NCBI GenBank assembly: GCA_964352775.1 | Contig: CAYGTK010000029.1 | Coordinates: 1 to 25,895, forward strand | DNA: 25,895 nucleotides | Reading direction: 5' to 3' | Source of the DNA: CAYGTK01 sp964352775 | GTDB taxonomy: Bacteria > Bacteroidota > Bacteroidia > Chitinophagales > CAIOSU01 | In this document: piece by piece, positions 1 through 6,778 of the stretch | Numbering within the stretch: the stretch's first letter is position 1 | Layout: every line of letters starts with the position of its first letter | The notes under the pieces: model-generated | What the model saw: the letters and a program-made list of their open reading frames with translations, nothing else | Databases searched by the model: none | What the model was told of the DNA's origin: nothing | Made by a program: the position numbers and the translations under genes

Positions 1-686
1 GCACCTAATACCAAAAACAAACCACCATCATTACCTACTTTAAAGGATGACGTGTATTTATTGTCGTGATCTTTCCTGGCTTCACTCGTAAAAAAATCAC
101 TATAATTTTCTACAGGTTTTGATGCTCTCCACACTACCTCTCGCTGTTTGTTTATACAGAATGCATTTAGCTGGTATCCTTTAGTAGTATCCGTTTTACT
201 TACATGAAGTAATACTATGAACTCCCCATTTTGAGACTTTTCGATTATGGTAGAATAATAAATTTGTGTATTTCCGCTTGCCGTTTTTTCGAATAAAATA
301 GTTTTCGCTTGAGATTCTTTTTCATTAAGCGGGCCTATATAACCTGCGTGATTTCTATTATCTCTATCCCTTACAACTTTAATATATGCCCACCCATCAT
401 CAAATTCTAGAGAGTTAACTATCATCGCCTTTGTATTCCCTTTTCCGAAATGGAGTGACTTACTCTTCCAGTCATTGGTAGAACCGGTCTTCTTCATAGC
501 TCCATTAGGAGATATTGTATAAAAGTATTTGTAGACTTTATACGCAATCTTATTTTCATTGTGGTATTTATATTCAGGCACCATGAAATTAGGAAGCTTT
601 ACGGCATCACCAGGTTCCACCTTAAGCGATTGTCCATAGCTAACACCTACTATAGTTAACAGCAACACATACACAGCTAACCTCAT
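1..686 (-). CDS. Secreted protein of unknown function (C-terminus cut by window edge)
   Basis: An open frame of 228 codons runs leftward from the ATG at 684-686 to the window edge without a stop, so the C-terminus is missing. The product starts MRLAVYVLLLTIVGVSYGQS, a typical Sec signal peptide with probable cleavage after about residue 18. The mature part has no recognisable enzyme motif. It alternates short polar and beta-type stretches, with aromatic-rich segments around residues 35-55 (PEYKYHNENKIAYKVYKYF) and a region near residues 150-190 that reads like propeller or sandwich strands. I do not recognise the family. It is followed on the same strand by nothing visible in the window, and it is separated from the PaaE-like gene by 178 bases. 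A TAATTTTG box lies 15-22 bases upstream of the start. Confidence 0.72.
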   Translation of the reverse strand, partial: MRLAVYVLLLTIVGVSYGQSLKVEPGDAVKLPNFMVPEYKYHNENKIAYKVYKYFYTISPNGAMKKTGSTNDWKSKSLHFGKGNTKAMIVNSLEFDDGWAYIKVVRDRDNRNHAGYIGPLNEKESQAKTILFEKTASGNTQIYYSTIIEKSQNGEFIVLLHVSKTDTTKGYQLNAFCINKQREVVWRASKPVENYSDFFTSEARKDHDNKYTSSFKVGNDGGLFLVLG

Positions 687-700
687 AATCAGATTTTTCT

Positions 701-708
701 CAAAATTA
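701..708 (-). promoter_or_regulatory. Possible -7 box for the secreted-protein gene
   Basis: Read on the minus strand this is TAATTTTG, an exact match to the Bacteroidota -7 form TAnnTTTG, 14 bases before the ATG at 686. No TTG is seen at the expected distance upstream, so the call is weak. Confidence 0.35.
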
Positions 709-864
709 ATAAACAGAACTGGTTAAAGCTTAGCTAAACCACTGAGCGCTGAAACCGACCCCAAAGAGAGGTTTTGGCGGTTGGTGGTGTGCGGTGGGTT
801 TGGTCGATAGTCAATGGTTTGTAGTCGATAGATGATCTGTGGCTGTGAGATCGCTAACTAGCTA

Positions 865-1953
865 TCACTCATCATAACTAAACACCAGCTTACTAGTAAG
901 CGGTTTGCTTTGGCAGGTTAGTATGTAGCCTTCTTCTATTTCTTCGTCGCTCAGGCTTTCGCGGTCTTCCATGTGTACTTTGCCTTCGTGCAATTTAGCG
1001 CGGCAGGTACAGCAGGCCCCTACTTGGCAGGCAAATGGTGCGTCAAGATCATTATCTAAAGCGGCATCTAGTACCGACATCTGCCCAGTATATTTTATGT
1101 TGTGCTCATCGCCGTCAACAGTGATGGTCATTTCTGCTTCGTCTAATGGAGCATCAGATACGGTAACTGTTCCGCCCGTTACTTCTACATCCACATCATC
1201 CTTTTTGGTAGATGCGGTGAAGAATTCACGATGGATCTTGTCTTTGGCAACACCTTTAGCAATTAAGGCATCATCTATTTGGTCCATCATTGGGCCAGGG
1301 CCACACATATAGTGTTTTACGTTTGCCAGTTCAGCACCGATGTATTCGTTTAATAGGCTTTCCGTCATAGCCTTATCTAAGTAACCTACTTTTCCGTTCC
1401 AACCTGCTTCCGCATTATCTAGGGTATACACCACTTTGAAATTGGAATACCTAATGGCTAGGTCGTCCAATACATTCTTGAACATGATAGACTCTGTATT
1501 GCGATTGGCATAAAACAGGGTTATCTGGCTATTAGGTTCTTGTTGCAACAAACTTTTGGTTATCGCCATCATTGGGGTAATACCGCTACCGCCTGCGTAT
1601 AAAACCAAGTGGTTTCTATTGGCCGCATCGGTCACATACTTAAAGTTACCCATTGGCTCCATCAAGCGAACGGTTTGCCCTGCTTGCGCCACATCATTTA
1701 AGTAGGTAGATACCTTTCCAAATTCCACTTTTTTTACCCCAACAGATGGCAAGCTATCGCTCACTGGGCTACTGCAAAGGCTGTAGGCACGGCGTTCTTT
1801 ATTACCGTTCACTTCTACCTCTATGGTAATATATTGCCCTGGTACGTAGTTGAAATCGCTCAACAGCTGCGCAGGAATATCAAAAGTTATCACCTTGGCA
1901 TGAGGTGTTTCGGGGCTAATGCTTTTTATCTTGATGTCGTGAAAACGAGCCAT
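865..1953 (-). CDS. PaaE-like ferredoxin reductase: FAD/NAD(P) domains plus C-terminal 2Fe-2S ferredoxin
   Basis: A 362-residue electron-transfer flavoprotein. The N-terminal FAD-binding barrel has RAYSLCSSP at residues 55-63. The NAD(P) domain has GGSGITP at 121-127 and a CGPGPMMD segment near 236. The C-terminus is a plant-type ferredoxin domain whose cluster ligands are visible as C309, C314, C317 and C347 (C-x4-C-x2-C-x29-C). This order matches PaaE, the reductase of phenylacetyl-CoA epoxidase, and related oxygenase reductases. Such proteins pass electrons from NAD(P)H through FAD and 2Fe-2S to a partner. No other paa gene or oxygenase is in the window, so the partner is unknown and I do not assign paaE. 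It lies 60 bases downstream of yebC on the same strand and is probably co-transcribed. Confidence 0.88.
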   Translation of the reverse strand: MARFHDIKIKSISPETPHAKVITFDIPAQLLSDFNYVPGQYITIEVEVNGNKERRAYSLCSSPVSDSLPSVGVKKVEFGKVSTYLNDVAQAGQTVRLMEPMGNFKYVTDAANRNHLVLYAGGSGITPMMAITKSLLQQEPNSQITLFYANRNTESIMFKNVLDDLAIRYSNFKVVYTLDNAEAGWNGKVGYLDKAMTESLLNEYIGAELANVKHYMCGPGPMMDQIDDALIAKGVAKDKIHREFFTASTKKDDVDVEVTGGTVTVSDAPLDEAEMTITVDGDEHNIKYTGQMSVLDAALDNDLDAPFACQVGACCTCRAKLHEGKVHMEDRESLSDEEIEEGYILTCQSKPLTSKLVFSYDE

Positions 1954-2013
1954 AAAAATTCTGTTTTGCTGATGTAACAGCCTATTTGGTTAATGGTTTG
2001 AACGGTGGGTAGC

Positions 2014-2724
2014 TTAGGCAATATTGTTGTAAACAGCTTGCACATCGTCATCTTCTTCCAACTTGTCCAACATTTTTTCAATGTCTTCCAGTTGTTCTTC
2101 TGTGTATTCCACAGTGCTAGTAGGAATGCGTTCAAGCACCGCCTTCTCAACATCTATATTCATCGCTTCTAATGCAGTGCCTAGGTTACCAAAATTGGTG
2201 TAATCGCCATATATCGTTATCTGCCCTTCGTATTCTTCAATTTCTTCCAGTCCGGCATCTATCAATTCCAGCTCTAATTCTTCAATATCCATCTCCTCCG
2301 TTTTCTGGAACTTGAATACCGCCTTACGATTGAACACGAAGTCTAGCGAACCATTGGGCGATAAACTACCGCCTGCCTTATTGAAATATGCCTTTACATT
2401 CGCTACTGTTCTATTGGTATTGTCTGTAGCACATTCTACGTAAACAAGAACACCATGAGGACCTTTACCCTCGTAGTTTATCTCTTCAAAGTTGGCAGCA
2501 TCCTTACCGTCTGCACGTTTTATAGCCGCGTCAATATTGTCTTTAGGCATATTCTGCCCCTTAGCATTCTGGATGGCAGTACGCAAGGCGGAATTCATAT
2601 CAGGGTCGCCCCCACCCTCTTTAGCAGCAATGGTTATGGCCTTAGCCAGTTTCGGAAATATGCGCGACATTTTGTCCCAACGCTTTTCCTTTGCGGCCTT
2701 TCGGTATTCAAATGCTCTTCCCAT
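2014..2724 (-). CDS. yebC: YebC/TACO1-family protein
   Basis: A 236-residue protein starting MGRAFEYRKAAKEKRWDKM, a recognisable YebC N-terminus. The frame extends 23 codons further upstream, but that extension (MLRPIYFYTYKVFLF) is not family sequence, so I chose the ATG at 2722-2724. The family motif GGGDPDMNSALRTAIQNAK follows at about residue 37, and the acidic C-terminal half (EELELELIDAGLEEIEEYEG) is also typical. YebC proteins are cytoplasmic. Older work describes them as transcription regulators, and newer work on YebC/TACO1 describes relief of ribosome stalling on proline-rich or difficult sequences; which applies here cannot be seen. It heads a two-gene unit with the PaaE-like reductase and is divergent from the acyl-CoA synthetase gene (117 bases between starts). 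Confidence 0.93.
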   Translation of the reverse strand: MGRAFEYRKAAKEKRWDKMSRIFPKLAKAITIAAKEGGGDPDMNSALRTAIQNAKGQNMPKDNIDAAIKRADGKDAANFEEINYEGKGPHGVLVYVECATDNTNRTVANVKAYFNKAGGSLSPNGSLDFVFNRKAVFKFQKTEEMDIEELELELIDAGLEEIEEYEGQITIYGDYTNFGNLGTALEAMNIDVEKAVLERIPTSTVEYTEEQLEDIEKMLDKLEEDDDVQAVYNNIA

Positions 2725-2841
2725 GTGGTATAGTTTTCTGAGCGGTAAAAATAAGAACACTTTGTAAGTGTAGAAATAAATCGGGCGAAGCATCGAAATT
2801 AGCCCCCTTCATCTTAGGTAGATCTTTTATTTTCAAGAACT

Positions 2842-4662
2842 ATGTCAGCCCACTCTTCCAACATCAACAAAGCACTTTTACGCAATTTAAGTAGCCTTGG
2901 TAGCACACCTGCCTATATGCAAAAGGAGGACGATGCCTATGTAACCCATAGTTATGATGAGCTTAGAAACACAGCGCTTAAGGTAGCTGCGGGTATTTTA
3001 GAAGAGGGGCTAAACTTTAGAGATAGCGTAGCCACTATTTCGAATACGCGCTCGCATTGGATGTTTGCCGATTTGGGAAGTATGCTAGCTGGGGCCATTA
3101 CATCTGCAGTTTATCCTACCACCATGCATGAGGAAACGGCCTTTATCATTAGTGATCTACAGGCCAAGTATCTATTTTTAGAGAACCAAGAACAAGTCGA
3201 TAAGATAACCGCGATAAAGGAACGTATACCTCAAGTTAGAAAGGCCTTTGTATTTGATGGTTTTAAGAGTGAAGACCCCTTTTTTATTTCGCTTGATGAG
3301 CTACTGAACGTAGGGCAAAAAACACTTGAAAAGCATAAAGCCACTATAGAGAAAGTAGCAGATAAGATAACACCCGAAGACATCCTCACCATTATTTACA
3401 CCAGTGGAACTACGGGTAACCCCAAAGGTGTGGTGCTAACGCACAAAAATTATATGGTTACGTTTGAGAACCTATTGAAGCACAGCCCTAAGTTATTTGG
3501 AAGCGTAGAACGGAACTTGAGTTTTTTGCCTTTAGCCCATGCCTTAGAAAAAACAGGTGGTTATCTTTTAATGCTCCATCAAGGCAAGTGTATTGGCTAT
3601 GCACAAGGTTTTGATACTTTAATAGATGACTTTGCAGGAGTGAAACCAGATGTGATAGCCGCGGTTCCTAGGGTTTTTGAGAAGATGTATAGTAGAATAC
3701 AGGAAGGTTTAAAGAACGCTCCAAAAACTAAGGTGAAATTATTTGATTGGGCCTTAAAAGTTGGTGAACAATCGGCACCTTACCGAAAAGAGCGCAAACC
3801 CATGCCTTTCTTTTTAGGGCTTCAATTCAGTTTGGCCAGTAGGTTGATCTATCAAAAAGTGAAGGATAGATTTGGGGGTAGGGTGAAGTTCTTTATTTCT
3901 GGTGGTGCCCCATTAAGTAAAACGATCGCCGAATTTTTCTACGCTTTAGACTTACCCATATTTGAAGGCTGGGGAGCTACCGAGGGTACCGCGCCCTATA
4001 CTGTTAACGTTCCCGAAGCATTTCAATTTGGAACTGTAGGCAAGGCTATACCCTGTATAGATATAAGATGTGCCGCCGATGGAGAACTAGAAGTGAAAGG
4101 CCCCAATATGTTTGGTGGCTACTATAATAAACCCGATGTAAATAAAGAGAGCTTTACCGAAGACGGCTACTTTAAAACTGGAGATATTGGCGAGATAGAT
4201 AAAAATGGTTGGGTAAAGATAACTGGCCGGAAAAAGCAGCTACTGATTACCGCTGGTGGAAAAAATGTAGCTCCCGCTATCATCCAAAAGCTACTAATGA
4301 CTGGCGGCATAATAGAATCAGCACATATTCACGGAGATAAGCGAAAATACATCACCGCACTAATTTCTATAGACCCACTGGTGGTGGAAGGTATCTGCGA
4401 GAAGCTTGTATTGGAATACGATTATGAAAAATGTACCTGCCATCCCCATTTTGAAGAGTTGGTTCAGCAAGAAATTGACAAGGCCAATACACAGCTAGCA
4501 AAGTTTATGCAAATCAAGTACTTCCGCATTCTGGAGAAGAACTTAACGGTAGATGGAGGAGAATTAACGCCCACCCTTAAAATTAAGACTAGAGTAGTGG
4601 AGAGCAGGTATCAAGACTTGCTAAATAGTATGTATGAGGAAGTGGCTGAGCCTACAATTTAG
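2842..4662 (+). CDS. Long-chain acyl-CoA synthetase (AMP-forming)
   Basis: A 606-residue ANL-superfamily enzyme that activates a fatty acid with ATP and CoA through an acyl-adenylate. The nucleotide-binding loop YTSGTTGNPKG is at residues 186-196. The WGATEG motif is near residue 378, the TGDIGEID motif near 445, and the hinge and catalytic-lysine segment GRKKQLLITAGGKNVAP near 461. Length and motif order fit the long-chain class (COG1022, FadD15-like) better than acetyl-CoA synthetases. No membrane segment or signal peptide is evident. It ends one base before the stop codon of the convergent 2H phosphoesterase, with no terminator hairpin between, so the two transcripts probably overlap at their 3' ends. 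The chain length of its substrate cannot be read from the sequence. Confidence 0.93.
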   Translation: MSAHSSNINKALLRNLSSLGSTPAYMQKEDDAYVTHSYDELRNTALKVAAGILEEGLNFRDSVATISNTRSHWMFADLGSMLAGAITSAVYPTTMHEETAFIISDLQAKYLFLENQEQVDKITAIKERIPQVRKAFVFDGFKSEDPFFISLDELLNVGQKTLEKHKATIEKVADKITPEDILTIIYTSGTTGNPKGVVLTHKNYMVTFENLLKHSPKLFGSVERNLSFLPLAHALEKTGGYLLMLHQGKCIGYAQGFDTLIDDFAGVKPDVIAAVPRVFEKMYSRIQEGLKNAPKTKVKLFDWALKVGEQSAPYRKERKPMPFFLGLQFSLASRLIYQKVKDRFGGRVKFFISGGAPLSKTIAEFFYALDLPIFEGWGATEGTAPYTVNVPEAFQFGTVGKAIPCIDIRCAADGELEVKGPNMFGGYYNKPDVNKESFTEDGYFKTGDIGEIDKNGWVKITGRKKQLLITAGGKNVAPAIIQKLLMTGGIIESAHIHGDKRKYITALISIDPLVVEGICEKLVLEYDYEKCTCHPHFEELVQQEIDKANTQLAKFMQIKYFRILEKNLTVDGGELTPTLKIKTRVVESRYQDLLNSMYEEVAEPTI

Positions 4663-4663
4663 C

Positions 4664-5275
4664 TTATGCCGCTTGCATAGCAAAAAGATCTGGACTGAAG
4701 GGTAGATCTTCCAATACTTCCCATTGACGATAGTTATGCTTTAGCAAACAGATCTTGCGAACTGTGAAGGTTCGCTTGTAGGGTCGTGCAGCAAGGTCAT
4801 TCCATGCTTGCGGAAATATTTCAGGCTTCAAATCCTTCTTACCCACGGGAATATGTGGGGTATCAATGGTTTTAGTCTTATCCTTTGGAAAACTCAATTC
4901 CTCGCGAAGGAAGGCCATCAGATTCTTCTGTAGCTCTTTAATTGCTTTATCCTCCTTTAGTCGTGCATAGATAACTTGGTCGCGGAAGTGATCGAATCCA
5001 TCCAATGTAATATCAAATGGTTTTAGTTGGCTTGAAAAGGCTTGCAACTTTCTAAGCAATGCCGCTTCTCCCCATTCAGGTAAAGAGATAGGTAGTTGTA
5101 AAGTAAGATGAGGCATGGAGGTCAATGCTCCTTTAGTTTGGTAGTTCTCTGCCATATAGCGTTGCACTGCTATTAGTTCTCTTTTGATCTGCTCGGGCGG
5201 AACAATAGCTATAAAATACAGACTGGATGTATTTCTGAGTACTCTTTTTGTCTTTCTAAATCTTACGTTCTGCAT
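4664..5275 (-). CDS. 2H phosphoesterase (2'-5' RNA ligase superfamily)
   Basis: Taken as 203 residues, starting MQNVRFRKTKRVL. The frame allows 25 more codons upstream, but those codons are made of the two palindromic boxes and the probable promoter, so the ATG at 5273-5275 is preferred. The fold starts at SSLYFIAIVPP. The first 2H motif is PHLTLQLP (H56, T58 from this start). The second is TPHIPVGKK (H141), where the usual H-x-T/S has become H-I-P. The family acts on 2'-5' or 2',3'-cyclic phosphate bonds in RNA or small nucleotides; the substrate here is unknown. It is a lone gene, tail to tail with the acyl-CoA synthetase and placed after a terminator, so it has its own control. Confidence 0.8.
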   Translation of the reverse strand: MQNVRFRKTKRVLRNTSSLYFIAIVPPEQIKRELIAVQRYMAENYQTKGALTSMPHLTLQLPISLPEWGEAALLRKLQAFSSQLKPFDITLDGFDHFRDQVIYARLKEDKAIKELQKNLMAFLREELSFPKDKTKTIDTPHIPVGKKDLKPEIFPQAWNDLAARPYKRTFTVRKICLLKHNYRQWEVLEDLPFSPDLFAMQAA

Positions 5276-5293
5276 AACTAAATATTTTAGTAA
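5272..5293. promoter_or_regulatory. Palindromic operator-like box, copy 1 (start-proximal)
   Basis: This 22-base segment differs from the copy at 5319-5340 at one position. It holds a palindrome at 5277-5291 with arms ACTAAA and TTTAGT around a 3-base spacer. It abuts the preferred ATG of the 2H phosphoesterase and would cover its transcription start. The form suggests a binding site for a dimeric repressor. Confidence 0.62.
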
Positions 5294-5298
5294 CACTC

Positions 5299-5329
5299 TA
5301 AATGTACTACTTTTTATAGCATAACTAAA
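5299..5329 (-). promoter_or_regulatory. Probable promoter of the 2H phosphoesterase gene
   Basis: On the minus strand TACATTTA (5299-5306) is one base off TAnnTTTG. A TTTAG (5325-5329) stands 18 bases upstream as a -33-like element and lies inside the upstream palindrome. Both elements are imperfect, but their position between the two boxes makes a consistent repressible promoter. Confidence 0.45.
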
Positions 5330-5340
5330 TTTTTTAGTAA
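5319..5340. promoter_or_regulatory. Palindromic operator-like box, copy 2 (upstream)
   Basis: This is the second copy of the 22-base box. Its palindrome is at 5324-5338, arms ACTAAA and TTTAGT around TTT. The centres of the two copies are 47 bases apart. It overlaps the presumed -33 element. Confidence 0.62.
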
Positions 5341-5350
5341 AATATTGCAT

Positions 5351-5382
5351 AAAAAATCCCGCACCGGATATCGGAGCGGGAT
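5351..5382 (-). terminator. Rho-independent terminator of the 63-residue protein gene
   Basis: Stem ATCCCGC (5356-5362) pairs perfectly with 5376-5382, and an inner CCG/CGG helix closes the loop. On the minus strand the hairpin is followed by six T (5351-5356). It lies 31 bases after the stop of the small gene and isolates it from the phosphoesterase promoter. Confidence 0.9.
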
Positions 5383-5413
5383 ATATAAGGTATCCTGGTA
5401 GGTTTTTGGATGG

Positions 5414-5605
5414 CTATCCTATGAATTTTCCGTCCTTAACTTCTCCTAGATAATTAACCTCTTTAGTAGATTCGTAGCGTGCCATTAGGCGTTCAACTTC
5501 CTCTTTCGAGTCCCTACAGATCTTAATACCGTTAGAAGAGCTTTTTGAATTTACTTCGATGTAATATCCATCTTTCAACGTGAAACTCGTTCTTGGTCTA
5601 CCCAT
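5414..5605 (-). CDS. Small conserved-looking protein, function unknown (63 aa)
   Basis: The product starts MGRPRTSFTLKDGYYIEV and is 63 residues. The frame could begin 17 codons earlier, but that extension (MRRLCYIYKYCSLKCYK) looks like AT-rich upstream DNA, so I chose the ATG at 5603-5605. The sequence has a basic GRPR opening, a beta-type stretch (FTLKDGYYIEV), a short helix around residues 32-45 (SKEEVERLMARYE) and a closing LGEVKDGKFIG. I believe similar short proteins occur in other Bacteroidota, from memory only. There is no signal peptide, no cysteine pair and no recognised domain. It has its own terminator, so it is a stand-alone transcription unit. The GRPR opening could contact nucleic acid, but that is a guess. 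Confidence 0.7.
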   Translation of the reverse strand: MGRPRTSFTLKDGYYIEVNSKSSSNGIKICRDSKEEVERLMARYESTKEVNYLGEVKDGKFIG

Positions 5606-5769
5606 TTTATAACATTTTAATGAACAATATTTGTAAATATAGCACAATCGGCGCAAAAAGTCCAGTTTTTCTACGTAAAAAGACTTACATTGCCCGCGCC
5701 AGATATCTGTTGCACCTCCATTCGCACCCCTCTTTCATATCTTTTTAATGCTACTATTGGCACACTGTT

Positions 5770-5800
5770 TTTGCCCACTAGTGTCCAGTACCTATATTTG
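5770..5800 (+). promoter_or_regulatory. Bacteroidota-type promoter of pfkA
   Basis: TTTG (5770-5773), 19 bases, then TATATTTG (5793-5800): an exact match to TTTG-N19-TAnnTTTG. Only six bases separate the -7 box from the pfkA ATG at 5807, so the transcript should start at or next to the start codon. Confidence 0.82.
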
Positions 5801-5806
5801 CCGCGT

Positions 5807-6778
5807 ATGGATACAATAGGTGTTTTTACTTCAGGTGGCGACTCGCCAGGCATGAATGCTTGCATACGCGCGGTAGTACGTACTGCCATTTATCAAGGCA
5901 AGCGGATATACGGCATTAAGCACGGCTATCAAGGCATGATAGAAGGGGATATTGAGGAGCTTAGCGCCCGTTCGGTAAGTAATATCATTCAACGTGGGGG
6001 CACTATTTTGAGATCGGCCCGCAGCAAAGACTTCATGGAGTCAGAAGGTCGACAAAAAGCCTTTGTGCAATTACAGAAATTCGGCATTGAAGGAGTTGTG
6101 GCTATTGGTGGTGATGGTACTTTTAGAGGGGCTACCAAATTCTCAGATGAATTCGGTGTTAAAATGATAGGTGTTCCAGGTACAATTGATAACGATCTAT
6201 TTGGCACAGATAACACACTAGGCTACGATACAGCATTGAATACTGTGATAGATGCTATTGACAAAATACGCGATACAGCCGATTCACATAACCGACTATT
6301 CTTTATAGAAGTAATGGGTCGTGATGCTGGATTTATAGCTTTAAGAAGCGGTATTGCTAGCGGAGCAGAGGCGATATTGATACCAGAAGAAAAGACTGAT
6401 ATTGATAGTTTGATAGCCACCTTAGAGCAAGGGCGCATCAATAAAAAAAGCAGTAGCATCGTAGTAGTATCTGAAGGTGATGATGCTGGTGGAGCTTTTC
6501 AAATTGCAGCCCAGGTAAAAGAGAAATACGATAAATACGATACCCGAGTTACTGTGCTAGGCCATATTCAGCGAGGTGGCTCACCTTCTTGTGCCGACCG
6601 TGTGCTTGGCAGCATATTGGGTAATGCTGCAGTTATTGAATTGCTTAAGGGGAAAACTAAATTAATGGCGGGGCAAATACATCGCGATGTAGTATTTACC
6701 CCACTTGAACAAGCCACTAAGCACCACGAAACCATCAATCCTCATTTACTAGATCTTTCTAAAATACTTTCCATTTAA
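5807..6778 (+). CDS. pfkA: ATP-dependent 6-phosphofructokinase
   Basis: A 323-residue enzyme that phosphorylates fructose 6-phosphate to fructose 1,6-bisphosphate, the committed step of glycolysis. Start MDTIGVFTSGGDSPGMN places the nucleotide loop where the family has it. The frame runs 39 codons further upstream, but the exact promoter at 5770-5800 lies inside that stretch and rules it out. GGDGT is at 101-105, the catalytic loop PGTIDND at 124-130 and MGRDAG at 170-175. Glycine after GGD, and glycine rather than lysine before TIDND, are the residues seen in ATP-using rather than pyrophosphate-using enzymes. Its stop shares one base with the ATG of the dihydroorotase, so the two are translationally coupled. 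Confidence 0.96.
   Translation: MDTIGVFTSGGDSPGMNACIRAVVRTAIYQGKRIYGIKHGYQGMIEGDIEELSARSVSNIIQRGGTILRSARSKDFMESEGRQKAFVQLQKFGIEGVVAIGGDGTFRGATKFSDEFGVKMIGVPGTIDNDLFGTDNTLGYDTALNTVIDAIDKIRDTADSHNRLFFIEVMGRDAGFIALRSGIASGAEAILIPEEKTDIDSLIATLEQGRINKKSSSIVVVSEGDDAGGAFQIAAQVKEKYDKYDTRVTVLGHIQRGGSPSCADRVLGSILGNAAVIELLKGKTKLMAGQIHRDVVFTPLEQATKHHETINPHLLDLSKILSI

Noticed and set aside
872..898. CATAACTAAAC near TTACTAGTAAG as a third copy of the palindromic box
   Set aside because: Only the first half resembles the boxes at 5272-5340, and it lies within the coding end of the PaaE-like gene.
971..1312. A 113-codon plus-strand frame inside the PaaE-like gene
   Set aside because: It is antisense to a gene with clear FAD, NAD and 2Fe-2S motifs, and its translation is Ser/Pro-rich with no family likeness.
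2725..2793. Upstream start of yebC at 2793
   Set aside because: The extra 23 residues do not resemble the YebC N-terminus, which begins MGRAFEYRKAAK at 2724.
5276..5350. Upstream start of the 2H phosphoesterase at 5350
   Set aside because: That stretch is made of the two palindromic boxes and promoter, and the ATG touches the terminator T run of the neighbouring gene.
5690..5806. Longer pfkA reading from 5690
   Set aside because: An exact Bacteroidota promoter (5770-5800) lies within it, and the family N-terminus begins at 5807.
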